Below, one piece after another: positions 43,182-52,968 of a DNA stretch of 64,000 nt. This stretch comes from an uncultured Porphyromonas sp. GTDB taxonomy: Bacteria; Bacteroidota; Bacteroidia; Bacteroidales; Porphyromonadaceae. How positions within the stretch are numbered: position 1 is the stretch's first letter; each line of letters opens with the position of its first letter. The position numbers and the translations under genes are program-made. Location: positions 1 to 64,000 of the forward strand of contig NZ_CALHVI010000056.1 of NCBI RefSeq assembly GCF_938039215.1, read 5' to 3'. The notes under the pieces were generated by a model that saw nothing but the letters and a program-made list of their open reading frames with translations, was not told the origin of the DNA and ran no database searches.

Positions 43182-44639
43182 TTATCTACGTCTCTTCTTA
43201 CCCTTCTTGGTCGACTTAGCCGATCGTGAGGAGGACTTAGTAGCCTTGCTAGGCTTAGTGATCTTGATCTTCTGACCAACACTAAGCTTGTCCGTGCTGA
43301 GGTTATTGTTCTTCCTCAGCTCCTCGACCGTAGTCCCATACTTATGGGCTAGGGAGTAGAGCGTCTCTCCCGAAGTGACTGCATGAGTACTGGTGCTGTG
43401 ACGCTCTGCAGTGCGCTTGCCTCGACGAGTAGAGGGCTTGGTGTCTTCCTCCTCAGCAGACTCCTCTTGGGCCTCTTGCTGATCCTTGCCTCGTACCGTA
43501 GAGCGGGAGGACGCGACAGACGCAGGACCATCGAAGTTCACACGTAGCTCTGGAGAATACACCTCGGAGCCTGCACTGTCGAGCTTCAAGATAGCAGAGA
43601 GCGGGAGACGTACGGGATAAGGAGTGGTATTGCCTGGGACGATGCCACGACGGAACTGAGGGTTGAAGGTCGAGATAAGCTCCGTCGTCAGTCCTGTGAT
43701 CTCTGCGATGCGCTCGAAGGAGACACGATGATTGGCTGTATAGTAGTCGGTAGCCAAGGGACGGCCGAGCTGTCGGGGATAGATCCCATACTCTCTATGG
43801 TAGTGCATCGCAAAGTAAGCCCCGATGAAGAGCGGGATGTAGCGTCTCGTCTCATTGGGCAGGTAGCGATAGATCTCCCAGAAGTTAGGTCGATCGGTAC
43901 CCGTGCGCTTGAGAGCACGATTGACGTTCCCTGGTCCGCAGTTATAGGCGGCTAAGACTAGCCACCAGTCCCCGTAGATCCGATAGAGGTCCTTGAGGAA
44001 GCGACAAGCAGCCTCGGTACTCTTGACGGGATCCATACGCTCATCGACGAGGCTATTGACGGTGAGGCCATAGATCTTACCCGTGGGGAGCATGAGTTGC
44101 CATAGACCTGCAGCACCTGCAGGAGAAATGGCTTTGGGGTTGAGTGCAGACTCGACGATGACCAGATAGCGTAGCTCCATAGGAAGCCCGCTCTTATCGA
44201 GGGTCATCTCGATCTCTGGGAAATAGAGGTCGGAGAGTGAGAGCATGGAGCTCAGCAGTCCACGACGCTTGAAGAGGTAGAGCTCGATGGCCTCACGGAC
44301 GAGGGGGTTGTAGCTGAAGCGCATAGCCGATGGCATCCTATTGAGCATACGGATATATGTGCTATCAGGGGTATAGGGTATGGACACTGAGGAGTAGCGC
44401 CCTGACTGCTGGCGTCCGCCAGTAGAGTTGCCATAGCCCGAATACCACTGCTCCAGCATGCGCTCTACATCCTTATCCAGGGAGGCAGGCAGGGTGATGG
44501 GGTCGAGCAGAGCCGAGGCCAAGGTAAAGGGAGAAGTAGGTCTATCCACACGCTTCACACTATCGACCTGAGCGGGCAGGGTACTCGCACTTAGGAGGAA
44601 GAGAGCGGTGATGGAGAGGAGCTTGATGAGAAGCTTCAT
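43182..44639 (-). CDS. Membrane-bound lytic murein transglycosylase (MltD-like) with LysM domain
   Basis: This 485-aa exported protein has a signal peptide (LLSITALFLLSASTLPAQ). The SLT catalytic domain carries E163 in VESALNPKAISPAGAAGLWQ, with CGPGNVNRAL and the later ETRRYIPLF. One C-terminal LysM domain (VTSGETLYSLAHKYGTTVEE, then SVGQKIKI) binds peptidoglycan, and the tail is very basic (ends KKGKKRRR). It cleaves glycan strands during wall growth. It is the last gene of parA-parB-DUF5683-mltD. Confidence 0.93.
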   Translation of the reverse strand: MKLLIKLLSITALFLLSASTLPAQVDSVKRVDRPTSPFTLASALLDPITLPASLDKDVERMLEQWYSGYGNSTGGRQQSGRYSSVSIPYTPDSTYIRMLNRMPSAMRFSYNPLVREAIELYLFKRRGLLSSMLSLSDLYFPEIEMTLDKSGLPMELRYLVIVESALNPKAISPAGAAGLWQLMLPTGKIYGLTVNSLVDERMDPVKSTEAACRFLKDLYRIYGDWWLVLAAYNCGPGNVNRALKRTGTDRPNFWEIYRYLPNETRRYIPLFIGAYFAMHYHREYGIYPRQLGRPLATDYYTANHRVSFERIAEITGLTTELISTFNPQFRRGIVPGNTTPYPVRLPLSAILKLDSAGSEVYSPELRVNFDGPASVASSRSTVRGKDQQEAQEESAEEEDTKPSTRRGKRTAERHSTSTHAVTSGETLYSLAHKYGTTVEELRKNNNLSTDKLSVGQKIKITKPSKATKSSSRSAKSTKKGKKRRR

Positions 44640-44651
44640 CTATCGTAGCGA

Positions 44652-45341
44652 TTAGAAGGTGAGGCTACAGTTGACCCCTAATTGGTAAGAGGGGATACCG
44701 AGCTTGGGTAGCCCCACCTCGGGAGCTACACGCAGAGAGAGATCGGGGCTAATATCGAAGGTGTAGAGCTCAGCATCGACATAGGCATCGAGTATAGAGA
44801 GTCCGTAGACGAGGACACTGGCTAGGATACTGAGGTCACGATAGCGACGGTAGAAGTCATTGCCTCGCTTGAGGGTGGACTTGAGGGTAGACTGGTAGGT
44901 CTTATAGTCTTCGGCCTTAGCCCCTGCAGGAGCGAAGGCCAGCCAAGAGGTATTCTTCGAGGGGTCTTCGCTTGAGAGGTCACGATAGGCGGCGTGGTAC
45001 TCTTGGTACTGACGATGATTCCACGTCACCGAGTAGTAGCAGGTCACGAAGGCACCCCAGACGATGGGTAGCTTCCAGTACTTGCGGTTGTATATCTGTC
45101 CTCCACCGGGGAGAAGAGCCCAGAGGAGAGCTTTGCTCGAGTTGGGTTGCCAGTTCACCTGATCATGGATCTTCAGAGCTTGTTCACGGAAGCTCGGAGC
45201 AGTCGACGAATGAAGCTCGGTCGTATCCTGAGCTCCGATCAAGAGGCTCTTCTCCTGAGGTGAAGATGGAGACTCCTGCCCCCAGACGGGAGTCAAGGGT
45301 GCGAGGAAGAGAAGGAGCAAGAAGATGTAGATCGAACGCAC
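44652..45341 (-). CDS. DUF5683 family protein
   Basis: This 229-aa exported protein has a signal peptide (IYIFLLLLFLAPLTPVWGQ) and a conserved central part (ALLWALLPGGGQIYNRKYWK, then WGAFVTCYYSVTWN) with two hydrophobic helices. DUF5683 is common in Bacteroidetes between parB and mltD; its function is not known. It lies 40 bases after parB. Confidence 0.85.
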   Translation of the reverse strand: MRSIYIFLLLLFLAPLTPVWGQESPSSPQEKSLLIGAQDTTELHSSTAPSFREQALKIHDQVNWQPNSSKALLWALLPGGGQIYNRKYWKLPIVWGAFVTCYYSVTWNHRQYQEYHAAYRDLSSEDPSKNTSWLAFAPAGAKAEDYKTYQSTLKSTLKRGNDFYRRYRDLSILASVLVYGLSILDAYVDAELYTFDISPDLSLRVAPEVGLPKLGIPSYQLGVNCSLTF

Positions 45342-45381
45342 GAGAGTGACTATTGAGGCGAACTAGAGGAATAGATCGAGA

Positions 45382-46281
45382 TTAGTGCTGGACACGCTCC
45401 AGAAGCTGCATGATACGCTCCAGCTCTTCATCACTTGAGAAGGGGATCGTGAGTTTACCCTTACCCGAAGCGGAACATCTGAGGGTGACACTGGAGGAGA
45501 AGACCTGAGAGAGGTGCTGCTCCAGAAGACGGAAGTCCTTGCGCTCGGCTGAGCGTCGTGGCTTGTCGGGAGTAGCAGTGGACTCATCCCCCGAGGGCTG
45601 ATCGGCAATGGCACGAGCCAGCTCCTCGACAGCTCGCACGCTGAGGTGCTCGGAGAGGATCAGGTTGTAGAGCTCGATCTGACGCTCGGTATCCTCGACC
45701 TGAAGCAGGGCACGAGCATGCCCCATGTCGATGAGTCGCTGGGTGAGGCCGAGCTGGATCTCCGCAGGGAGGCGAAGTAGACGTAGGTAGTTGGATACAG
45801 TAGCTCGCTTCTTCCCTACACGGGCTGCCAGCTCCTCCTGCTTGAGGTGATGGAGGTCAAGGATCTGCTGGTAGGCTAGAGCCACCTCGATGGCATTGAG
45901 ATCCTCACGCTGGATATTCTCGATGAGGGCAAGCTCTAGGACTTCATCCTCGGTGGTGGTACGGATGTAGGCAGGTAGCGTCTGGAGACCTGCTAGAGCA
46001 GCTGCACGCCAGCGTCGTTCGCCCGAGATGATCATGTATTGACCCGAGGGGAGCGCCTGCACGGTGATGGGCTGCACAAGCCCTAGAGAGCGGAGTGACG
46101 CAGCGAGCTCCTCTAGACTCTCGTCATCGAAGAGTTTGCGAGGCTGGTCTTTATTGGGGATGATCTTATCTATCGGTAGTTCCTGGATAGAGGCAGCCCC
46201 TAAGAGAGGCTCTTCGGTAGGAGCGCCAAGGAGATTACCCAGACCTCGTCCTAGGACATTCTTATTCTTTGACTTTGTCAT
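45382..46281 (-). CDS. parB: Chromosome-partitioning protein ParB
   Basis: This 299-aa DNA-binding protein spreads from parS sites and loads SMC. The N-terminal motif GRGLGNLLG, then PIDKIIPNKDQPRK, ISGERRWRAAALAG and IENIQREDLNAIEVA are the CTPase-clamp motifs. The helix-turn-helix KRATVSNYLRLLRLP follows, and a C-terminal dimer helix ends the protein. It directly abuts parA. No perfect parS site was found in the window. Confidence 0.96.
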   Translation of the reverse strand: MTKSKNKNVLGRGLGNLLGAPTEEPLLGAASIQELPIDKIIPNKDQPRKLFDDESLEELAASLRSLGLVQPITVQALPSGQYMIISGERRWRAAALAGLQTLPAYIRTTTEDEVLELALIENIQREDLNAIEVALAYQQILDLHHLKQEELAARVGKKRATVSNYLRLLRLPAEIQLGLTQRLIDMGHARALLQVEDTERQIELYNLILSEHLSVRAVEELARAIADQPSGDESTATPDKPRRSAERKDFRLLEQHLSQVFSSSVTLRCSASGKGKLTIPFSSDEELERIMQLLERVQH

Positions 46282-47046
46282 CTACTTATTCTTGTTGATC
46301 AGCTCAGAGGCTAGCTGTAGGTGATTGATCGCTCCACGGCTATCGGCATCGTAGAGCAGAGCTGGCAGACCATGGCTGGGGGCTTCACCCAGCTTGACAT
46401 TGCGCTGGATGACGGTCTCGAAGACCAAACTCTTGAAGTGCTCCTTGACCTCTTCGTAGATCTGATTATTGAGCCTCGTACGGCTATCATACATGGTCAT
46501 TAGGAAGCCCTCGATCTCCAGCTGAGAGTTGAGCCGCTGGCGGACAATACGGATGGTATTCAGGAGCTTAGAGATCCCCTCTAGGGCGAAGTACTCGCAC
46601 TGCACGGGGATGAGCACGGAGTGAGCCGCCACGAGGGCATTGACCGTGATCAAGCCAAGTGATGGAGAGCAGTCGATGAGGATGTAGTCGTAGGCATCGA
46701 CCACAGGCTCGAGCACCGAGCGCAGGATATACTCCCTTCGCTCCCGCTCCAGAAGCTCTAGGTCTGCTCCCGCTAGGTCAATATGGGAGGGCAGGATATC
46801 TAGCCCATCGACGACGGTCTTAGTGATCGCCTCACGAGCTGGCAAGCCTGCACACAGACACTCATAGATCGTCTTACCCAGCTGCGAAGCATCGATCCCG
46901 ATCCCCGAAGAGGCATTGGCCTGAGGGTCGGTATCCACTAGGAGTACACGCTTCTCCAGCGAGGCCAAGGAGGCCGCTAGATTGATCGCTGTGGTGGTCT
47001 TCCCCACACCTCCCTTTTGGTTAGCTAATGCTATGACTTTGCCCAT
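46282..47046 (-). CDS. parA: Chromosome-partitioning ATPase ParA (Soj)
   Basis: This 254-aa Walker-type ATPase has the deviant Walker A QKGGVGKTTTAINL (residues 10-23), the Walker A' DTDPQANASSGIG and IDCSPSLGLITVNAL. It positions the ParB-bound origin region. It is the first gene of parA-parB-DUF5683-mltD. Confidence 0.97.
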   Translation of the reverse strand: MGKVIALANQKGGVGKTTTAINLAASLASLEKRVLLVDTDPQANASSGIGIDASQLGKTIYECLCAGLPAREAITKTVVDGLDILPSHIDLAGADLELLERERREYILRSVLEPVVDAYDYILIDCSPSLGLITVNALVAAHSVLIPVQCEYFALEGISKLLNTIRIVRQRLNSQLEIEGFLMTMYDSRTRLNNQIYEEVKEHFKSLVFETVIQRNVKLGEAPSHGLPALLYDADSRGAINHLQLASELINKNK

Positions 47047-47371
47047 ATCGCTAGGTGATCCGTATTCTTAAAACTCTCTTTACTCTGTCTATGGTATCTC
47101 CTTTCGTCCCATTCAAGGCTCCTCAAGGAGGGATAGAAGACACCAAATTAGCCCCCAAAATTACTACTTCTCACTGACATGGCTTGCCCCCTAGCTTTAT
47201 CTATCAGAGAATAAGGTCTGTACCAGATAGGACCGCACAATCCAAGCCGAAGAAAGCCCTTCGCTCGCCTACTCCTTCTCCTTAGACCGAGCAAAGCTGG
47301 AGCAAACAAGACACACCAAGCTCCCTCGACAGCCCGCTCTACCAGCTCCCGTCTCATGGGGCTCTAAGGAA

Positions 47372-47454
47372 CCCATTCATAGATCCCCTCAGTCCCCCAT
47401 GATGGGGCACCAGCACGACCCATTCATGGGTCATCGATGTGACCCATGAATGGG
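47372..47454. repeat. 24-bp-period palindromic array, copy B (4 units)
   Basis: Units CCCATTCATAGA, CCCCATGATGGGG, CCCATTCATGGG and CCCATGAATGGG have centres at about 47377.5, 47401, 47424.5 and 47448.5, spaced 23.5-24 bp. The final units are the same as in copy A, down to the following GGTACT. Confidence 0.85.
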
Positions 47455-47620
47455 GTACTAAACTCCCCCAGCATAGAAGAGACCTTTCCCTCCTCTAACT
47501 TCTCCCTGCAAAGATCCCCTAGAAGCGAAGATGATACCAGAGGAAGCCTCCACAGAAATGTGAGGCACCATCATCCGACGCTCCTTGACTCTAGAGCTGG
47601 GCTCTTCTACATTGTTTCAC

Positions 47621-47628
47621 TACCTTTG
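47621..47628 (+). promoter_or_regulatory. -7 box TACCTTTG for tyrS
   Basis: TACCTTTGCA lies 43 bases before the ATG at 47672. It lies inside the longer reading from 47585, so that longer start is unlikely. Confidence 0.55.
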
Positions 47629-47671
47629 CAGTGTTTTTACTATAGATAATCATCTAGCTCAAGGAAAAGAA

Positions 47672-48967
47672 ATGACCAATTTTATTGAAGAGCTGCGCTG
47701 GCGTGGGATGATCCACGACATGATCCCAGGCACAGAAGAGCAGCTACAGAAGGAGCGCTCTTCGGCTTATCTAGGGATCGACCCCACGGCGGACTCACTG
47801 CACATTGGGCACCTCGTAGGGGTGATGATGCTTCGTCACTTCCAGCTCGCTGGTCACCGTCCCATCGCCCTCATCGGCGGAGCCACGGGGATGATCGGAG
47901 ACCCATCAATGAAGTCTGCCGAGCGCAATCTACTCGACGAAGCCACTCTACGTCACAATCAGGAGTGCATCAAGAAGCAGCTCTCTAAGTTCCTAGACTT
48001 CGAGAGCGATGCTCCCAATGCTGCGGTCCTCGTAAACAACTATGATTGGATGAAGGACTATAGCTTCTTAGGCTTCATCCGTGACATCGGTAAGCACATC
48101 ACCGTCAACTATATGATGGCGAAGGATTCGGTCAAGAAGCGTCTCAACGGGGAGAACTCCAACGGGATGTCCTTCACTGAATTCAGCTATCAGCTCCTCC
48201 AAGGCTACGATTATCTATACCTCTACCGCAACTACGGCTGCCGCCTGCAGATGGGGGGGTCCGACCAGTGGGGCAACATCACCACCGGCACCGAACTCAT
48301 CCGCCGTATGGAGGGAGGCGAAGCTTATGCTCTGGTCTGCCCACTGATCACCAAGGCTGACGGAGGTAAGTTCGGTAAGACCGAGAGTGGCAACGTCTGG
48401 CTCGACCCAGCACGCACCAGCCCCTACGCCTTCTATCAGTTCTGGCTCAACGTCAATGACGCTGACGCAGCTCGCTACACCAAGATCTTCACCACCCTCA
48501 CCCAGGAGGAGATCGCTCGCCTAGAGGAAGAGCAGGCCGCAGCGCCACACCTCCGTCCTCTGCAGAAGCGCCTCGCCGAAGAGATCACCGTCCTCGTCCA
48601 TGGTCGAGACAACTATGAGGCAGCAGTAGCGGCCTCTGGCATCCTCTTTGGTCAGGGGACGAAGGAGCAGCTCCAGTCGCTGGATGAGGCTACGCTCCTA
48701 GCCGTCTTCGAGGGTGTACCTCAGTTCGAGATCTCCAAGGAGAAGCTTGAGTCTGGTGTCAAGGTCGTCGACCTCCTAACGGAAGAGGCAGCTGTCCTAC
48801 CCTCCAAGGGGGAACTTCGTAAGCTCGTCGCCGCTGGAGGCCTCAGCATCGACAAGGAGAAGGTTGCTTCTCCCGATGATCTGGTCACCACAGCTCAGCT
48901 CATCGCCGATCGCTACCTCCTCGTCCAGCGAGGCAAGAAGAACTACTACCTCCTTATCGCTCGATAA
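47672..48967 (+). CDS. tyrS: Tyrosyl-tRNA synthetase
   Basis: This 431-aa class I synthetase charges tRNA-Tyr. The HIGH motif reads SLHIGHLVG (H44), and the KMSKS equivalent is KFGKT (K233). The C-terminal S4-like RNA-binding domain starts near LPSKGELRKLVAAGG. The start at 47672 follows the promoter and an AAGGAAAAGA ribosome-binding-like run. It ends at a strong terminator. Confidence 0.96.
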   Translation: MTNFIEELRWRGMIHDMIPGTEEQLQKERSSAYLGIDPTADSLHIGHLVGVMMLRHFQLAGHRPIALIGGATGMIGDPSMKSAERNLLDEATLRHNQECIKKQLSKFLDFESDAPNAAVLVNNYDWMKDYSFLGFIRDIGKHITVNYMMAKDSVKKRLNGENSNGMSFTEFSYQLLQGYDYLYLYRNYGCRLQMGGSDQWGNITTGTELIRRMEGGEAYALVCPLITKADGGKFGKTESGNVWLDPARTSPYAFYQFWLNVNDADAARYTKIFTTLTQEEIARLEEEQAAAPHLRPLQKRLAEEITVLVHGRDNYEAAVAASGILFGQGTKEQLQSLDEATLLAVFEGVPQFEISKEKLESGVKVVDLLTEEAAVLPSKGELRKLVAAGGLSIDKEKVASPDDLVTTAQLIADRYLLVQRGKKNYYLLIAR

Positions 48968-48996
48968 AGCTCCGCTTATCAGCGCCACTTAATAGT

Positions 48997-49040
48997 AAAA
49001 GGGAAGATGCTCACCTCCTCGGGTGAGCATCTTCCCTTTT
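48997..49040 (+). terminator. Terminator after tyrS
   Basis: A 19-bp perfect stem (48997-49015 with 49022-49040) with a 6-base loop ends in CCCTTTT. Confidence 0.9.
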
Positions 49041-49175
49041 CTCCTTATTATAGGCATGGAGCTACGAGCCCAATCTATCTCCTGCCAGCTAGGCCTGTTC
49101 CTTAGGACACCCCCAGCCCCGTCCTTAGAGTCCAAGCGGGATAAGCCTCCTACCCTACCTATCGTAGAAATGCCG

Positions 49176-49183
49176 TATCTTTG
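49176..49183 (+). promoter_or_regulatory. -7 box TATCTTTG for lysS
   Basis: TATCTTTGTG lies 42 bases before the lysS ATG at 49225. Confidence 0.55.
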
Positions 49184-49224
49184 TGTACATTAGTGTAAAT
49201 AGACAGACAGCATTATAGTATAGC

Positions 49225-50955
49225 ATGAATATCTTAGAGCTGAGCGAACAGGAGATCTTCCGTCGCCGTAGCCTGGAGGAGCTCCGTGCCCTAGGCATCA
49301 ATCCCTACCCCGCAGACGAGTACGAAGTCACGGCTTATGCCCAAGAGATCCTAGATACCTTCCAGGATGACGCTCCTCGTCGCCACGTCCGCGTAGCAGG
49401 GCGTGTCATGGGACGCCGCATCATGGGTAAAGCATCCTTCCTAGAGCTACAAGACTCTACCGGACGTATCCAGATCTACATCACCCGAGATGAGCTCTGC
49501 CCCACCGAGGACAAGGAGCTCTACAATAGCGTGGTGAAGAAGCTCATGGACATCGGGGACTTCATCGGCATCGAAGGGGAAGTCTTCCGTACCAAGATGG
49601 GCGAGATCTCCGTACATGCTCACTCACTTACATTCCTTTCGAAGGCTCTTCGCCCTCTTCCCGTAGTCAAGGAGAAGGATGGGCAGACCTTCGACAGCTT
49701 CACCGACCCCGAGCTCCGCTTCCGTCAGCGCTATGTAGACCTCGTAGTCAATAGCCACGTCAAGGAGATCTTCCTCAAGCGTACGAAGATCTTCAACGCC
49801 ATGCGCCAGTTCTTCAATGAGCGAGGCTACATCGAGGTAGATACCCCCGTCCTGCAGCCCATCCCTGGTGGAGCAGCAGCTCGCCCCTTCATCACCCACC
49901 ACAACGCTCTAGATATCCCCCTCTACCTGCGTATCGCCAATGAGCTCTACCTGAAGCGTCTCATTGTCGGAGGCTTCGAGGGTGTGTACGAGTTCAGCCG
50001 TAACTTCCGTAACGAAGGGATGGACCGCACGCACAACCCAGAGTTCACCGCTATGGAGATCTATGTCTCCTACAAGGACTACAACTGGATGATGGCCTTC
50101 ACGGAGCAGCTACTTGAGTTCATCTGCCTCCAAGTACTCGGTACTACTAAGGTACGTGTCGGTGACAAGGAGATCGACTTCAAGGCTCCATTCAAGCGTA
50201 TCACGATGCTCGATGCCATCAAGGAACACACGGGTATCGACATCAGCCAGATGAACGAAGAGGAGCTACGTGCTACCTGCAAGCAGCTCGGCATCGAGGC
50301 CGATGAGACGATGGGTGTAGGTAAGATGATCGATGAGATCTTCGGCGAGAAGTGCGAAGGCACCTATATCCAGCCTACCTTCATCACCGACTATCCTAAG
50401 GAGATGTCTCCTCTAACGAAGGAGCACCGTACCAACCCTCGCCTTACCGAGCGCTTCGAGCTCATGGTCAATGGTAAGGAAATAGCTAATGCTTACTCTG
50501 AGCTCAATGACCCCATCGACCAGCGTGCACGCTTCGAAGATCAGCTTCGTCTCAGTGAGAAGGGAGACGATGAAGCGATGTTCATCGACCACGACTTCCT
50601 ACGTGCCCTCGAGTATGGCATGCCCCCCACCAGTGGGATGGGTATCGGGATGGACCGCCTCGTGATGCTCCTGACGGGTCAGGAAAGCATCCAAGAAGTA
50701 CTCCTCTTTCCTCAGATGCGCCCCGAGAAGGTAGCCCCACGAGACAAGAAGGAAGTCTTCGTCTCTGCTGGCATCCCAGAAGAATGGGTACCCGTACTTC
50801 ACAAGGCTGGTTATCTGACCCTCGATGCTGTAAGAGCCGAGGAGAAGCCAGGACGACTCCTCCAGCAGCTACAGGATATCAAGAAGAAGTACCAGCTTGA
50901 CCTCCAGCCTATCAGCCTCGAGACTGTCACGGCTTGGACCGAAGGTAGCAACTAA
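49225..50955 (+). CDS. lysS: Lysyl-tRNA synthetase (class II)
   Basis: This 576-aa enzyme charges tRNA-Lys. The N-terminal OB-fold has FLELQDSTGRIQIYI. The class II core has motif 2 FRNEGMDRTHNPEF and motif 3 GMGIGMDRLVMLLTG. After the core, about 70 extra residues (KVAPRDKKEVFVSAGIPEEW onward) form a small helical C-terminal extension, common in Bacteroidales LysS. A weak stem-loop (50968-50997) follows the stop. Confidence 0.97.
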   Translation: MNILELSEQEIFRRRSLEELRALGINPYPADEYEVTAYAQEILDTFQDDAPRRHVRVAGRVMGRRIMGKASFLELQDSTGRIQIYITRDELCPTEDKELYNSVVKKLMDIGDFIGIEGEVFRTKMGEISVHAHSLTFLSKALRPLPVVKEKDGQTFDSFTDPELRFRQRYVDLVVNSHVKEIFLKRTKIFNAMRQFFNERGYIEVDTPVLQPIPGGAAARPFITHHNALDIPLYLRIANELYLKRLIVGGFEGVYEFSRNFRNEGMDRTHNPEFTAMEIYVSYKDYNWMMAFTEQLLEFICLQVLGTTKVRVGDKEIDFKAPFKRITMLDAIKEHTGIDISQMNEEELRATCKQLGIEADETMGVGKMIDEIFGEKCEGTYIQPTFITDYPKEMSPLTKEHRTNPRLTERFELMVNGKEIANAYSELNDPIDQRARFEDQLRLSEKGDDEAMFIDHDFLRALEYGMPPTSGMGIGMDRLVMLLTGQESIQEVLLFPQMRPEKVAPRDKKEVFVSAGIPEEWVPVLHKAGYLTLDAVRAEEKPGRLLQQLQDIKKKYQLDLQPISLETVTAWTEGSN

Positions 50956-51091
50956 ACCCTACCCCATAGCTCATGCGCCACTGAGGGTGCATGAGCTGCG
51001 GGGAGGTCAAATGAAACTTAGGGGTAGTAGTTCCCCTTCCTCCTAGACAGCCTCTCCCCCAAGAGACTGCCTAAAAGCAACGAAAAGTATC

Positions 51092-52114
51092 ATGTCAGAA
51101 CAGACCTCTAGCATCCCCGGACGTGTAGGTATCCTCGGCGGAGGAAGCTGGGCTACAGCCCTGGCAAAGATCGTCCTGACGAAGCAGCCTCATCTCAACT
51201 GGTTGCTCCGCACGACGAATCATGTCAAGGAGTTCACTCGCCTGAAACATAATCCTAGCTACCTTACCTCTGTCACCTTCGACTTGTCGAAGATCACGTT
51301 CTTCACCGACTCGGATGTCAATGACTTCTTCCGTTCGTGCGACACCGTGATCCTTGCGACTCCGTCCCCCTATATCCGCTACTACCTCAAGCGTGTCCGT
51401 AACTCCGTCATCCGCCCGAAGCTCATCATCAATGCGATCAAGGGGATGGTACCCGAGGAGAACGTCCTGATCTCCGATTACCTGCAGGAGTACAAGGAGC
51501 TACGCCCCGGACAAATCGCCGTCATCGCTGGCCCTTGCCATGCCGAGGAGATCGCCAAGGATCGTGTATCCTACCTCACCGTAGGGTGCTTCGATATGGG
51601 GAAGGCTAAGGTCCTCAGCGAAGAGCTCTTCAGCAATGACTTCGTCCACTGCGCCGTGAGCCGAGATGTCGTCGGCATCGAGTACTCTGCAGTCCTGAAG
51701 AATATCTACGCCATCGCAGCGGGTATCTGTCATGGGCTGAACCTCGGTGACAACTTCCAGTCTGTCCTCATCTCCAATGCTATTGCGGAGATGAGCAACT
51801 TCGTGAGCACCGTCCATCTCGTCAGTCGAGATGTCACCGAGTCCGTCTATCTCGGAGACCTCCTCGTCACCGCTTACTCCAGCTTCAGCCGTAACCGCAC
51901 CTTCGGGAATATGATCGGTAAGGGCTACAGCGTACGTGCCGCACAGATGGAGATGAACATGGTAGCAGAAGGCTACTATGCCGCAAAGTGCATCCACTTG
52001 ATCAACCTTCGCTATCAAGTGAACATGCCCATCTGCCGCACCATCTACGAGATCCTCTACGAAGGTGCTCCCGTCGAACAGTCTATCCGTCGCCTCTCTA
52101 CCCTCTTCAAGTAG
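51092..52114 (+). CDS. gpsA: NAD(P)H-dependent glycerol-3-phosphate dehydrogenase
   Basis: This 340-aa enzyme reduces dihydroxyacetone phosphate for phospholipid synthesis. The nucleotide loop is GILGGGSWATALAK. AIKGM, IAGPCHAEEIA, VLKNIYAIAAGI and SRNRTFG are in the order expected for GpsA, with the catalytic lysine in VLKN. It starts the plus-strand set running to 55931. Confidence 0.96.
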   Translation: MSEQTSSIPGRVGILGGGSWATALAKIVLTKQPHLNWLLRTTNHVKEFTRLKHNPSYLTSVTFDLSKITFFTDSDVNDFFRSCDTVILATPSPYIRYYLKRVRNSVIRPKLIINAIKGMVPEENVLISDYLQEYKELRPGQIAVIAGPCHAEEIAKDRVSYLTVGCFDMGKAKVLSEELFSNDFVHCAVSRDVVGIEYSAVLKNIYAIAAGICHGLNLGDNFQSVLISNAIAEMSNFVSTVHLVSRDVTESVYLGDLLVTAYSSFSRNRTFGNMIGKGYSVRAAQMEMNMVAEGYYAAKCIHLINLRYQVNMPICRTIYEILYEGAPVEQSIRRLSTLFK

Positions 52115-52146
52115 CCCCCTTCCGTCTCCCTCTACCCTCACCTAGT

Positions 52147-52941
52147 ATGACAGCTCGACAGCAGCATATCCTACTGAGCTTCGACATCGAGGAGTTCGAT
52201 GTACCCTGTGAGCATGGGGTAGACCTTCCCATGGAGGAGCAGATACGTATCTCTGTAGAGGGTACACATGCGATCCTTGATGTCCTCAAGGCTCAGGGGG
52301 TACGTGCGACATTCTTCTCCACAGCGAACTTTGCACAGCGTGCCCCAGAGGTCATCCAGCGACTCATCTCGGAGGGGCACGAATTGGCTTCGCATGGCTT
52401 CTACCATTCCTCCTTCGAGGTCGCTGACCTGAAGAAGTCGAAGGATGCACTAGAGGCTCAGACAGGACAGACCATCAGAGGCTATCGTATGGCTCGTATG
52501 ATGCCCGTCTCCGAAGCAGAGGTCGCTAAGGCAGGCTACACCTACAACACTTCCCTCAACCCCACCTTCATCCCAGGGCGCTACATGCACCTAGGGACAC
52601 CCCGTACCCATTTCATGCAGGACGGGGTATTACAAATCCCAGCCTCGGTAACCCCTTGGGTACGCTTTCCCCTTTTCTGGCTCTCCTGCCACAATCTCCC
52701 CTTCTTCCTTTACCGCTGGCTCTGCCGTCGTACGCTCCGTCACGATGGCTATCTCGTGACCTACTTCCATCCGTGGGAGTTCTACGAGCTGAATGAGCAT
52801 CCCGAGTTCGGTCTCCCCTTCATCGTACGCAATCACGCTGGACGGGGGATGATCGAGCGATTAGACCGCTGGATCACCTCATTCAAGAGTGAAGGAGCAA
52901 GCTTCATTACTTACTCTGAGTTTGCAGACATTATTTCCTAA
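52147..52941 (+). CDS. Polysaccharide deacetylase family protein
   Basis: This 264-aa protein has the NodB-homology metal-binding blocks LLSFDIEEFD and ELASHGFYHSSF, and the later YRMARMMPVSEAE and TYFHPWEFYELN, the last being typical of the DUF3473/PgdA-type C-terminus. The true start is the ATG at 52147. It would act on an N-acetylated glycan; the substrate is unknown. It lies between gpsA and a SIMPL gene. Confidence 0.9.
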   Translation: MTARQQHILLSFDIEEFDVPCEHGVDLPMEEQIRISVEGTHAILDVLKAQGVRATFFSTANFAQRAPEVIQRLISEGHELASHGFYHSSFEVADLKKSKDALEAQTGQTIRGYRMARMMPVSEAEVAKAGYTYNTSLNPTFIPGRYMHLGTPRTHFMQDGVLQIPASVTPWVRFPLFWLSCHNLPFFLYRWLCRRTLRHDGYLVTYFHPWEFYELNEHPEFGLPFIVRNHAGRGMIERLDRWITSFKSEGASFITYSEFADIIS

Positions 52942-52968
52942 TCCTTTCACACATAAAACATCACTTCT

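Larger units (their letters stand above)
47047..47671. other. Intergenic region between parA and tyrS, with 24-bp-type array
   Basis: No supported gene. It holds the promoter regions of parA and tyrS and the palindromic array at 47372-47454. No full parS consensus is present; only a half-site-like TGTTTCAC occurs near 47613. Confidence 0.7.

Noticed and set aside
47611..47628. parS site near parAB
   Set aside because: Only TGTTTCAC, half of the parS palindrome, is present; the second half does not match.
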